Assembly: GCA_035690725.1 (NCBI GenBank)
Contig: DASSKF010000083.1
Coordinates: 1-26,282 of the forward strand
DNA: 26,282 bases
Source: DASSKF01 sp035690725
GTDB taxonomy: Bacteria > Actinomycetota > Actinomycetes > Actinomycetales > Dermatophilaceae
Direction: 5' to 3'
The position numbers were made by a program, and so were the translations under genes. Positions 7,824 through 15,178 of this stretch are shown in pieces (the first letter of the stretch is position 1; the number at the start of each line of letters is the position of its first letter). The notes under the pieces are model-generated. The model made no database searches, was not told the origin of the DNA, and was given only the letters and a program-made list of their open reading frames with translations.

Positions 7824-7891
7824 GTCGCGATCCTCCCCCACCGACAGGTGCGGTGTCCCGAGACATCGTTGACCGGTCACCCGGGATGAGG

Positions 7892-8392
7892 TCACGTCGG
7901 CGGGTAGAGGACGCGAAAGCGTTCGAGGACGACCGGCATGTCCGGCTGGAATCCACCCCCTGCGTGCTCGGTGAAGAAGCGCTCATGAACCGCCCGCCAG
8001 TGGTTCAGGCTGCGGTCCCCCTCCCCCTCGTCCCGGGCGTGCTCGGCGTCCACCTGGTCGAAGGGGACGACCCGCACCTCGACCGTCCGGACCAGGGCGC
8101 GCGGGTGGCCGGCGCCATCGAGGACGATGCCGAGGGTGCCGGGCGCGGGCAGCTCCTCGTCCTCCCTCGCGTAGTCGGCGTAGGAGCTCGCGGTCGCCGT
8201 CTTGGTGCCGGTGAGGACGAGGTCGAGCAGTTCGTCGGCCTGCTCGGGGGTCGCTCCGAAGGCCCACGCGGGAGGCCGGAGCATCCGCACCGGGTTCTCG
8301 CCGGTGTAAGACGGCACCCCGGCCAGGTCCGCGTGATCCCGGGCGATGTCCCAGAAGGCGTCCAGCTCGTTGTCATCGGTGGTGGTGGCCAT
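7892..8392 (-). CDS. ASCH-domain protein
   Basis: This 166-residue soluble protein starts MATTTDDNELDAFWDIARDHADL. The ASCH pattern is clear: FGATPEQADELLDLVLTGTKTATASSYADY, where the GxKTAT motif is the family core. It is followed by LPAPGTLGIVLDGAGHPRALVRTVEVRVVPFDQVD and a DRSLNHWRAVHERFF segment. ASCH domains are beta-barrels related to PUA and are proposed to bind RNA or nucleic-acid bases; related enzymes hydrolyse acetylated cytidine. The start at 8392 is set by GGGAGGG six bases upstream. It stands alone, and its regulation is not visible. Confidence 0.85.
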   Translation of the reverse strand: MATTTDDNELDAFWDIARDHADLAGVPSYTGENPVRMLRPPAWAFGATPEQADELLDLVLTGTKTATASSYADYAREDEELPAPGTLGIVLDGAGHPRALVRTVEVRVVPFDQVDAEHARDEGEGDRSLNHWRAVHERFFTEHAGGGFQPDMPVVLERFRVLYPPT

Positions 8393-8514
8393 GCCTGACC
8401 CTCCCACGGCATGGCCGGCAGGATCGGCAGCGCAGGCTCGCGGCGCGGTGGCTTGGTCACGCAAGGGTGACGTCGTGGGCGGCCGTCGCCGCGGCCGGGA
8501 AGGCACGGTCGGTG

Positions 8515-9210
8515 TCATTCGGGCTCGCCGGCGGTACCGCCGGCGAGCCGGACCGAGGTGGCCACGAATCGGTTGCCATCGCAAGCCGCCTCCACGGTCA
8601 CGGGGGCGTTGGCGTCGATGGCCCGCTTCAGCAGCGGCGGCGAGGGAGTCGGCTGTGTGTGCGGCGTGATCCGGACGACGAGCGCGATGGAGGACCAGCG
8701 CTGGAAGTTCAGCCCGTGGCCGCGACGCGCCTTGAAGTAGCCCGCGTAGGGCACAGCCGCGTGCCAGTGGCCAGCCTGCGGCACACCGTCGGCGCGGACC
8801 CAGCCACCGGTGAATCGCACGGGGTGGCGGCAGCGCGGGTGGCGGTTCGCCTCCTTCAGCAGTTCCGGCCACCGCCGGCGCGGTAGGTCCTGGCGGACGT
8901 AAAGGGATCGGAAGCCCTCGCCGTGCAGCAGCAGGGCCTCGTCGGGGTCGACACCGGGAAGCGCGAGCAGGTGCCCGGTGTAGCTGTCGCCGGCCAGCGG
9001 CTCCGCGTCGCAGCCGGCGAACGTCGCCGAGCCCAACGACCGGTGCGCTCGAGGAATGGAGATCGATCCGGTGGCTCGGTACACGTGGTCCCGGTAGAGC
9101 ACCTTGACGATGCAGTCAGGATCGGTCTGCGGGGTGCAGCCGACGACGCCGACCGCCAGTGCTGACAGGGCGACGGCCACGACTGCCGCGTGCCGAGATC
9201 CACGGAACAC
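8515..9210 (-). CDS. Predicted lipoprotein of unknown function
   Basis: This protein of about 231 residues starts (GTG at 9210) with MFRGSRHAAVVAVALSALAV. It continues GVVGC, a lipobox-type end to a signal peptide, so it is probably lipid-anchored outside the membrane at that Cys. The mature part has several Cys, Trp and Tyr residues (for example NRHPRCRHPVRFTGGWVR and GHWHAAVPYAGYFKARRG) suggesting a disulfide-bonded extracellular fold. I recognise no domain. The GTG is preceded by AGGAA at five bases; a GTG at 9237 has AGGAG only one base away. It is divergent from a secreted GH12-like protein across 220 bases, so the two may be surface partners. Its last codons lie in a 28-bp perfect palindrome. 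Confidence 0.65.
   Translation of the reverse strand: MFRGSRHAAVVAVALSALAVGVVGCTPQTDPDCIVKVLYRDHVYRATGSISIPRAHRSLGSATFAGCDAEPLAGDSYTGHLLALPGVDPDEALLLHGEGFRSLYVRQDLPRRRWPELLKEANRHPRCRHPVRFTGGWVRADGVPQAGHWHAAVPYAGYFKARRGHGLNFQRWSSIALVVRITPHTQPTPSPPLLKRAIDANAPVTVEAACDGNRFVATSVRLAGGTAGEPE
8522..8549. terminator. Perfect 28-bp palindrome at the 3' end of the lipoprotein gene
   Basis: The sequence is its own reverse complement over 28 bases, centred on GCGGTACCGC at 8531-8540, with 14 pairs per arm. It codes the last residues of the lipoprotein and ends seven bases before the gene does. As RNA it would fold into a very stable hairpin. It could terminate or protect the transcript, though no T-run follows. 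Confidence 0.55.
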
Positions 9211-9430
9211 CCCGTTCCTGCACTCATTGCCGCCCACGCTCCTGTGACGTCGCTCCCCGTTCGCTGGTTCCACCGGTAGGCCCGGGGGCTGGCCTGACCG
9301 CCCACGGGTCGGTAACGTTGACCGGTGCCCCCGGCACCTGCTGCTCCCCACCACGGAGCGCGCCGCCTCCGCCGGTCGAGATCGCCACGGCGCGACGGCC
9401 GACGGCCGCACCGTCCATCCATGTCCTGAA

Positions 9431-10225
9431 ATGAGCCCCCGCATGAAGACCGCCACACCCCTGCGTGCCGGTATTGCCGTCCTGACCCTCGCCGGGATGG
9501 GCCTGGCCACCCAGCCCGCCCACGCCGCCGGTACCTGCACCCCGAAGAAGGCCATCGAGATCTTCCACGGCCAGGAGTCCGCCGGCCTGGGCAAGTACTA
9601 CGCCGACGCGGACATCTGGAACCCGACCGGCCACATCCGTCAGCGGATGGTGGTCTGCTCCCACAGGTCGTGGTCGGTCGACGTCCGCGTGAACAGGCAC
9701 CGCGACCGCGCGGTCACCAGCTACCCGAACGTGCACCGGGACTACATCGACTGGGGCGACGGGTCGATGCCGACGCTTCGGCACCTCAAGGGCGTCAGCT
9801 CCTCGTTCGCCCACCACGTCACCCGCCCCAAGAGGTGGAGCTACAACGTCGCCTACGACGTCTGGCTGAACGGCGTGGCCGACCGGCACTCGAGCGAGCT
9901 GATGATCTGGACCCAACGCCACCACCAGAGGCCGGCCGGCCACAAGCGGCGCAGCGTGAAGCTCGAGGGCCACCGGTTCGACTTCTGGTCGACCAAGGAC
10001 GGCGGCTACCTCGCCTTCGTGGCACGTCACCCGATCACGTCGGGCACGTTCAACCTGGTGCCGTTCGTGCGGTTCGCCCACCGGACGGGCTACCTGCGGA
10101 CCTCGGCGGCCAAGACCCGGCTCGGCCAGGTCGACTACGGCATCGAGGTCGTCACGACCAACGGCGTGCGGCGGCACGCCGACTTCACCCGGTTCTCCGT
10201 CAAGAAGGGCACCGGCATGCGCTGA
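9431..10225 (+). CDS. Secreted glycoside hydrolase family 12-like protein
   Basis: This 264-residue protein has a signal peptide ending near residue 32 (LATQPAHAAGTC). The mature part shows the GH12 beta-jellyroll pattern. SYNVAYDVWLNGVADRHSSELMIWT matches the YDIWxxxxxxxxEIMIWL motif whose Glu (E156) is the nucleophile, and VDYGIEVVTTNG near the end places a second Glu (E239) 83 residues later, the spacing between the two catalytic Glu in Streptomyces GH12 cellulases. Cys36 and Cys76 could form the usual N-terminal disulfide. Family members cut beta-1,4-glucan or xyloglucan. The overall match is partial, so it may have another substrate or be non-catalytic. The start is ATG 9431 or 9443; no strong ribosome site is seen. 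Confidence 0.6.
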   Translation: MSPRMKTATPLRAGIAVLTLAGMGLATQPAHAAGTCTPKKAIEIFHGQESAGLGKYYADADIWNPTGHIRQRMVVCSHRSWSVDVRVNRHRDRAVTSYPNVHRDYIDWGDGSMPTLRHLKGVSSSFAHHVTRPKRWSYNVAYDVWLNGVADRHSSELMIWTQRHHQRPAGHKRRSVKLEGHRFDFWSTKDGGYLAFVARHPITSGTFNLVPFVRFAHRTGYLRTSAAKTRLGQVDYGIEVVTTNGVRRHADFTRFSVKKGTGMR

Positions 10226-10273
10226 CGCCGGGCGATCCGTCGGGACACCACACGGAGCGTGAGCGACCGGCGC

Positions 10274-10882
10274 CTACACGGGAGCCAGCGGGCGGTGCGG
10301 CGGATCGGGCAGCTCGACCTCGATGGGCATGTCCGGGCGCACCTCGCCGCGACGCTCGACGACGGCCATGACACCCGCCTTCCGCAGGATGCCGACCCCG
10401 TCGACCGACTGCGCACCGCCGGTCGCACCCAGCGTCACGTCCGAGGTCGACGCCACTCCGTCGACCCGGGCGACGACCACCTTGAGCAGGCCCGGCGAGT
10501 ACTCGTTGATCTGCCGGCAGGGGTTGCGCAGGCCGGTGACCCGCAGCACGGCGTCGCCGATCCCGAGTCGCGTGTCGGTGGGCAGCGCCAGCAGGTCGAG
10601 ACCGTCGGTGAGCAGGTTCTCGCCCAGGCTTCCCGGTCCGACGTCGTGGCCGAGTCCCCGGGCCTCGTCGAGGAGCGCTGCGTGGATGAGGTGGACCTGC
10701 CGCAGGTTGGGCTGGTTCGGGTCGCGGCGCACCCGGGACCGGTGCTGCACCAGCGTGCCCGCGTGCGCGTCACCAGCGACGCCCATCCCCTCGACGAGGG
10801 TGATCGCCGCCCGGGAGACCTTGCTGAACCGGTGCGTCGCGTCGCGGCACACCGCCACCACCCGAGGCTCCATGAGGCTCAT
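10274..10882 (-). CDS. MOSC-domain protein
   Basis: This protein of about 202 residues starts MSLMEPRVVAVCRDATHRFSK. The MOSC signature runs through GMGVAGDAHAG, PNLRQVHLIHAALLDEA, GPGSLGENLLTDGLDLLALP and GLRNPCRQINEY, where the conserved Cys (C122) is the residue thought to contact the molybdenum or bound sulfur. MOSC proteins handle molybdenum-cofactor sulfur chemistry or reduce N-hydroxylated compounds. A stand-alone MOSC protein is soluble and needs electron partners not seen here. A molybdenum hydroxylase operon lies 8 kb away, but no direct link is shown. The start is ATG 10882 or 10873. It converges with the GH12-like gene. Confidence 0.85.
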   Translation of the reverse strand: MSLMEPRVVAVCRDATHRFSKVSRAAITLVEGMGVAGDAHAGTLVQHRSRVRRDPNQPNLRQVHLIHAALLDEARGLGHDVGPGSLGENLLTDGLDLLALPTDTRLGIGDAVLRVTGLRNPCRQINEYSPGLLKVVVARVDGVASTSDVTLGATGGAQSVDGVGILRKAGVMAVVERRGEVRPDMPIEVELPDPPHRPLAPV

Positions 10883-10982
10883 CCTCGCAGCCCCCACGGA
10901 GGGCCGCCGAGGGCGTGTCGCAACCGAGGCGGCAGCACGGTCGGAGGGACGATGGACACCACCGACGAGAGGGAGCCGCACC

Positions 10983-11135
10983 ATGACGTTGGTCCACATG
11001 CACGCCCAGATCGCCCACGACGGTGACAGCTGGTCGGCGTTCTGCGCCCACGACGGGTGCACGTGGAGCGTGACCGGATGCGTCGACGACGCCACGGCAC
11101 GTGGCATGGCCCAGCAGCACGACGAGTCGCACTGA
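10983..11135 (+). CDS. Small Cys-containing hypothetical protein
   Basis: This 50-residue protein reads MTLVHMHAQIAHDGD at its start, followed by WSAFCAHDGCTWSVTGCVDD and a charged His-rich tail. AGGGAG lies seven bases upstream of the ATG, a good ribosome site. Three Cys and several His could bind a metal, but the spacing does not match a known zinc finger. It is divergent from the MOSC gene (100 bases apart) and converges with the SDR gene. I do not recognise a family. Composition and ribosome site favour a real gene. Confidence 0.5.
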   Translation: MTLVHMHAQIAHDGDSWSAFCAHDGCTWSVTGCVDDATARGMAQQHDESH

Positions 11136-11183
11136 GCCCCCTGCGCCAGTCCGCCTTCCCCCACCTCCTGCGGACCGACCCGG

Positions 11184-11987
11184 TCACCGCAGGTGGCTGG
11201 CGCCGTTGAAGTCGACGACGGCACCGGAGACCCACTCCGCGGCCGGGTCGGCCAGCGCCACGACGGCGCACGCGACCTCCTCGGGGCTCGCCACCCGGTT
11301 GAACGGGCTCTGCGCACGGACCGCGTCGCCCTCCGGCCGGTCCAGCACCGGGGCCGCCATGTCGGTCGCGATGAACCCCGGCGCCAGGCTCACCACCGAA
11401 ATGCCGTGCGGCGCCAGGGCGACCGCCATCGACTGGCCGAACGCGTGCAGCCCGGCCTTGCTCGCGCCGTACGCGGGGACGTCCGGCTCGCCGCGGTAGG
11501 CCCCGCGCGAGCCGATGTTGACGACACGCCCGGTCGGCAGCCCACCGGTGGCCGGCACGTCGATCATGTGCCGGGCGAGGCACCACGTCAGGTTCGCCGG
11601 GCCCATCAGGTTGGTGGCCAGCGTCGCCTGCCACGCGTCGACCCAGGCGTCGTAGTCGACGTCGGTGATCCGGTGGTCTCCCCGGCGGCTGCCGCCGGCG
11701 GCGGGGTCGAGGAAACGGGCGGCGTTGTTGACGAGCACGTCGACGCGCCCGAGGGCGGCCACGGCCTCGTCGGCGAGCCGCCGGACCTCTCCCGGCCGGG
11801 ACAGGTCCGCCCCGGCCAGCGCGTGCCCCTCGCCGGGCAGGCTCGCGAGGACCTCCTCGGCCAGCTCGCGGGCACCGCGGTAGTGCACCAGGACCCGGTC
11901 GCCGCGCTCGGCGAAGCATCGTGCCGTCGCGGCACCCACGCCTCGGGACGCTCCGGTGACCAGGACTCCTCGCGAGGGTGCGCTCAT
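11184..11987 (-). CDS. Short-chain dehydrogenase/reductase, FabG-like
   Basis: This 267-residue classical SDR has the nucleotide-binding TGASRGVG (11-18), the NNAA stabilising motif (87-90), catalytic Ser160 in VVNIGSRG, Tyr173 and Lys177 in YGASK, and the C-terminal EWVSGAVVDFNGASHL that shapes the cofactor and dimer surface. It would reduce a keto group or oxidise an alcohol with NAD(P)(H). Similarity is nearest 3-oxoacyl-ACP reductases. The insert at 94-108 (DPAAGGSRRGDHRIT) is a loop before the substrate site. It is divergent from the patatin-like gene over 72 bases, so a link to lipid metabolism is possible but inferred. The ATG at 11987 lacks a clear ribosome site. Confidence 0.9.
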   Translation of the reverse strand: MSAPSRGVLVTGASRGVGAATARCFAERGDRVLVHYRGARELAEEVLASLPGEGHALAGADLSRPGEVRRLADEAVAALGRVDVLVNNAARFLDPAAGGSRRGDHRITDVDYDAWVDAWQATLATNLMGPANLTWCLARHMIDVPATGGLPTGRVVNIGSRGAYRGEPDVPAYGASKAGLHAFGQSMAVALAPHGISVVSLAPGFIATDMAAPVLDRPEGDAVRAQSPFNRVASPEEVACAVVALADPAAEWVSGAVVDFNGASHLR

Positions 11988-12059
11988 GGGTCGCCAGCCT
12001 AGGCGGGCGAGTTGCCCGAAACGTCCCCGCACCGGCGGTGTCGGGCCTAGCGTTGAGGG

Positions 12060-13088
12060 ATGGCGGGACTGGACGCCGACCTCGTCCTCGAGGGCGGCGG
12101 CGTCAAGGGCATCGCCCTCGTCGGGGCGATCAGTGTGCTGGCCGAGCGCGGATACCGCTTCCACCGGGTCGCGGGCACCTCGGCGGGAGCCATCGTCGGC
12201 GCGATGGTGGCCGCCGGCATCGGCGCCGACGAGCTCGAGGAGACCATGCGGAGCGTGGACTACCAGCGCTTCCAGGACGAGGGGCGGCTGGACCGCCTCG
12301 GGGCGCCCGGGAAGGCCATCTCGGTCCTGCTCGAGTCCGGCATCTACGAGGGCGAGTACCTGCGCACCTGGCTCGGCGAGCAGCTGGCCGCCCACGGGGT
12401 GCGGACCTTCGCCGACCTGCGCCTGCACGACCGCGGCAGCGACCTGCCGACCAGCAGGGCCTTCCGGCTCGTGGTCATGGCCTCGGACATCTCCCGGCGG
12501 CGACTGCGCCGACTCCCGTGGGACTACCCGGTCTTCGGCATGCCACCCGACGCGGTGCCCGTGGCCGACGCGGTGCGCGCCTCCATGTCGATCCCGTTCT
12601 TCTACGAGCCGGTCAAGCTGCGCGACGAGACGACCGACGAGGTCACCTGGCTGGTGGACGGCGGTATGCTGTCCAACTTCCCGGTCGACGTCTTCGACCG
12701 GCAGGACGGCCGGGCTCCCCGGTGGCCCACCCTCGGGATCAAGCTGTCCGCGCGCGCCTCGGCCCTCGCGGAGCGCCCCCAGCCGGTGCACGGGACCATC
12801 AGCATGACCCGCGCGATGGTCTCCACCATGACGGGCTTCTTCGACCACCTGCACCTCGACCAGCCGGCCACCCTGGCCCGCACGATCTTCGTGGACACCC
12901 TCGGGGTGCGGTCCACCGACTTCCACCTCGACCGGGAGACCCAGCAGGCCCTGTTCGCCTCCGGTCAGGACGCGGCCCGACGCTTCCTCGACGGCGCCGA
13001 CGGTCAGCCCGGGTGGGACTTCGCCCGCTACGTCGCCGCCTTCCGCGCACCGGAGGCCACGGGCAGTGAGCTGTCACCCATGACCTGA
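12060..13088 (+). CDS. Patatin-like phospholipase
   Basis: This 342-residue protein has every patatin hallmark: the oxyanion-hole motif GGGVKG (12-17), the nucleophile elbow GTSAG with Ser41, and the catalytic Asp200 in LVDGGMLSNFP. The Ser-Asp dyad hydrolyses acyl esters of phospholipids or related lipids. No signal peptide is present, so the enzyme is cytoplasmic or peripheral. The C-terminal segment contains helices rich in His and Arg (MTGFFDHLHLDQPATLAR). The length is normal for stand-alone bacterial members. It starts 72 bases from the divergent SDR gene; GAGGG adjoins the ATG, too close for a normal ribosome site, so a leaderless start is possible. Confidence 0.92.
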   Translation: MAGLDADLVLEGGGVKGIALVGAISVLAERGYRFHRVAGTSAGAIVGAMVAAGIGADELEETMRSVDYQRFQDEGRLDRLGAPGKAISVLLESGIYEGEYLRTWLGEQLAAHGVRTFADLRLHDRGSDLPTSRAFRLVVMASDISRRRLRRLPWDYPVFGMPPDAVPVADAVRASMSIPFFYEPVKLRDETTDEVTWLVDGGMLSNFPVDVFDRQDGRAPRWPTLGIKLSARASALAERPQPVHGTISMTRAMVSTMTGFFDHLHLDQPATLARTIFVDTLGVRSTDFHLDRETQQALFASGQDAARRFLDGADGQPGWDFARYVAAFRAPEATGSELSPMT

Positions 13089-13142
13089 GCGGGCACCGCA
13101 TCCCGGTTTGTGCCGGCTCTCCCCCGCGCCCAGCATGGCGGC

Positions 13143-14209
13143 ATGCATCTTCGCGGCATCCTCGGTCTGGCCCTGGTACTCCTCGTCGCCTGGCTGTGCT
13201 CGCGCCACCGTCGTGGCATCCGCTGGCGCACGGTGCTGGCCGCCCTCGCCGTGCAGTGGGGCTTCGCGGCACTCGTGCTGCGCTGGCCCCGGGACGCGAC
13301 GCCCTGAAGTGGGTCGCCGACCAGGTCGCCAAGCTCATCGGCTACACGCACGAGGGGAGCGCGTTCGTCTTCGGCCCCCTCATGGACGTGGGCGGCAAGC
13401 AGGCCAGCGTCTTCGCGCTGCAGGTGACGAAGATCGAGTCCTTCTACGCCTCCAGCGTCATCTTCCTCGGCCAGCGCGAGGCGCCGCTGACGGTGTCACC
13501 GCACCTCGCGCGGATGCGGCGCGGCCAGCTGTTCACGGTGATGACCGCCGGTTTCGCGGCCGTCGCCGGCTCGACCCTGGTCGGCTACGCCCTGCTCGGC
13601 GCCCCGCTCACCTACCTGCTCACCGCGAGTGTCATGAACGCCACGGCCGCGCTGCTCGTCGCCAAGATCATGTGGCCGGACAGCACACCGGAGGAGACCG
13701 TCGGTATGCCGGCGGGCCGGCGGGCAGCCGACGGCCAAGATCGCCGTCACGGTCGGCGCCCTGCTCATCGCCTTCATCGCCCTGATCGCGCTCGCCAACG
13801 GCATCCTCGCCGGCATCGGCGGCTGGTTCGGCCAGGACGGCCTGACCTTCCAGAAGCTGCTCGGCTGGGCGCTCTCACCGGTCGCCTGGGTCCTCGGCGT
13901 CCCCTGGGACGAGGCGGTGCGGGCCGGCTCCTGGATCGGCCAGAAGACGGTGCTCAACGAGTTCCTCGCCTACTCCAGCTTCGGACCGCACATCGACCAG
14001 GTCAGCCCGTTGACCGTGGTGATCGTGACCTTCGCGCTGGCCGGCTTCGCCAACTTCTCCCTCGGTGGCGATCCAGATCGGGACGATCGGTTCCCTCGCC
14101 CCCGAACGGCGTTCGGAGGTTGCCTCGCTCGGGCTGCGCGCCCTGTTGGCCGGGAGCCTGGCCAACCTCGCCAACCGCCGCGATCGCCGGCGCGGTCGCC
14201 GCAACCTGA
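13143..14209 (+). pseudogene. NupC-type concentrative nucleoside transporter, broken
   Basis: Translation of successive frames recovers a NupC/CNT protein. It begins MHLRGILGLALVLLVAWLC and continues ALKWVADQVAKLIGYTHEGS, SFYASSVIFLGQREAPLTV, FTVMTAGFAAVAGSTLVGY, then KIAVTVGALLIAFIALIALA, VSPLTVVIVTFALAGFANF and finally AIQIGTIGSLAPERRSE with a C-terminal ANAAIAGAVAAT. Four frameshifts are needed: one base lost in a C-run near 13288, two bases lost near 13734, and one C gained near 14059 and again near 14175. The normal block between FALQV and TKIES (about 35 residues) and a linker before KIAV also appear missing. An intact protein would co-transport nucleosides with H+ or Na+. The positions of missing blocks rest on remembered family structure. 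Neighbouring genes have no frameshifts, so decay is likelier than poor sequence. Confidence 0.85.
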
Positions 14210-14288
14210 CCGTGCCGCGGGCGGGTTCCGGGAAGGTTCGGCGGGTCGGGTCTACTGTGGAAGGAGACGACGGCAGAAGGAGGCCCCC

Positions 14289-15176
14289 ATGAGCAGCACG
14301 CCCCGCGACGGCAGCATCGTGGTCGGTGTCGACGGGTCCTGGCAGAGCGTGCAGGCGATCAACTGGTCGGGCCAGGAGGCGCACCGCACCCGGCGACCGA
14401 TCCACCTCATCCACGCCTTCGCACCCGACTACCCCTCACTCGGGTACGGAATCGGGAGCGACCGCAGTGGACTGCGGGCCCAGGCCGAGGAGCAGCTGCG
14501 CTCGGCGGCGGAGGCCGTGCACACCGTGGACCCGAACATCGTGGTCACGACGGGCCTGTCGTCCGGGTTCCCCTCCGCGGCCATCGTGCGGGCCTCCAAC
14601 GCGGCTCACTTGGTCGTGGTCGGCACCCGCGGGCAGAGCCTGCTGGCCGGCACGGCGCTGGGCTCGGTCTCCTCGCAGGTGGCCATGCACGCGCACTGCC
14701 CCGTCATCATCGTCCGCGGCGCGCACGGTGAGGACCTCAGCCAGACCCACCGGATCCTCGTCGGTTACGACGGGTCCCCGCAGGCCCAGCTCGCGCTCGA
14801 GCTCGCGTACGACGAGGCGGTCATCCAGGGCGCCGAGCTGCTGTGCGTGCAGGCGTGGTGGCCCGGTGACGTGGAGGAGGCCGAGGCCGCGACCGAACGC
14901 GACTGGGGCGACTACCAGCGCGAGCAGCAGGACGCGGTGCGCCGGCTGCTGAAGGACCGCGTCTCGGCAAACCCGGACGTGTCGTTCACGCACGAGGTGG
15001 TCCGGGGCAACCCGGCCAAGACCCTCATCGAACGATCCCACGACGCCGACCTCGTGGCGGTGGGTGCCCGGGGCAACGGCGGATTCCAGGGACTGATGCT
15101 CGGCTCGGTCAGCTCGGCGGTGCTCCAGAAGGCCACCTGCACGGTCGCCCTGATCCGCGAGCGCAGGTCAGCCTGA
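14289..15176 (+). CDS. Tandem universal stress protein (two USP domains)
   Basis: This 295-residue protein carries two USP domains: residues about 10-145 (SIVVGVDGSWQSVQAINW to VIIVRG) and 155-290 (RILVGYDGSPQAQLALEL to TVALIRE). Each ends in the ATP-binding motif G-x2-G-x9-GS: GTRGQSLLAGTALGS in the first and GARGNGGFQGLMLGS in the second. Both motifs appear intact, so both domains may bind ATP. Such tandem proteins accumulate under low oxygen or starvation in actinobacteria. The ATG follows AGGAGG by five bases. The frame runs open upstream into the nucleoside-transporter remnant, but that part is unrelated. The stop is two bases from the stop of the opposing peptidase gene. Confidence 0.93.
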   Translation: MSSTPRDGSIVVGVDGSWQSVQAINWSGQEAHRTRRPIHLIHAFAPDYPSLGYGIGSDRSGLRAQAEEQLRSAAEAVHTVDPNIVVTTGLSSGFPSAAIVRASNAAHLVVVGTRGQSLLAGTALGSVSSQVAMHAHCPVIIVRGAHGEDLSQTHRILVGYDGSPQAQLALELAYDEAVIQGAELLCVQAWWPGDVEEAEAATERDWGDYQREQQDAVRRLLKDRVSANPDVSFTHEVVRGNPAKTLIERSHDADLVAVGARGNGGFQGLMLGSVSSAVLQKATCTVALIRERRSA

Positions 15177-15178
15177 CC

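Noticed and set aside
11149..11175. GTCCGC/GCGGAC arms between the small Cys protein and the SDR gene as a terminator
   Set aside because: A six-pair stem with a 15-base loop is within chance in GC-rich DNA.
13917..14288. N-terminal extension of the universal stress protein in the same open frame
   Set aside because: Those codons translate the tail of the broken nucleoside transporter and then nonsense; AGGAGG before the ATG at 14289 fixes the true start.
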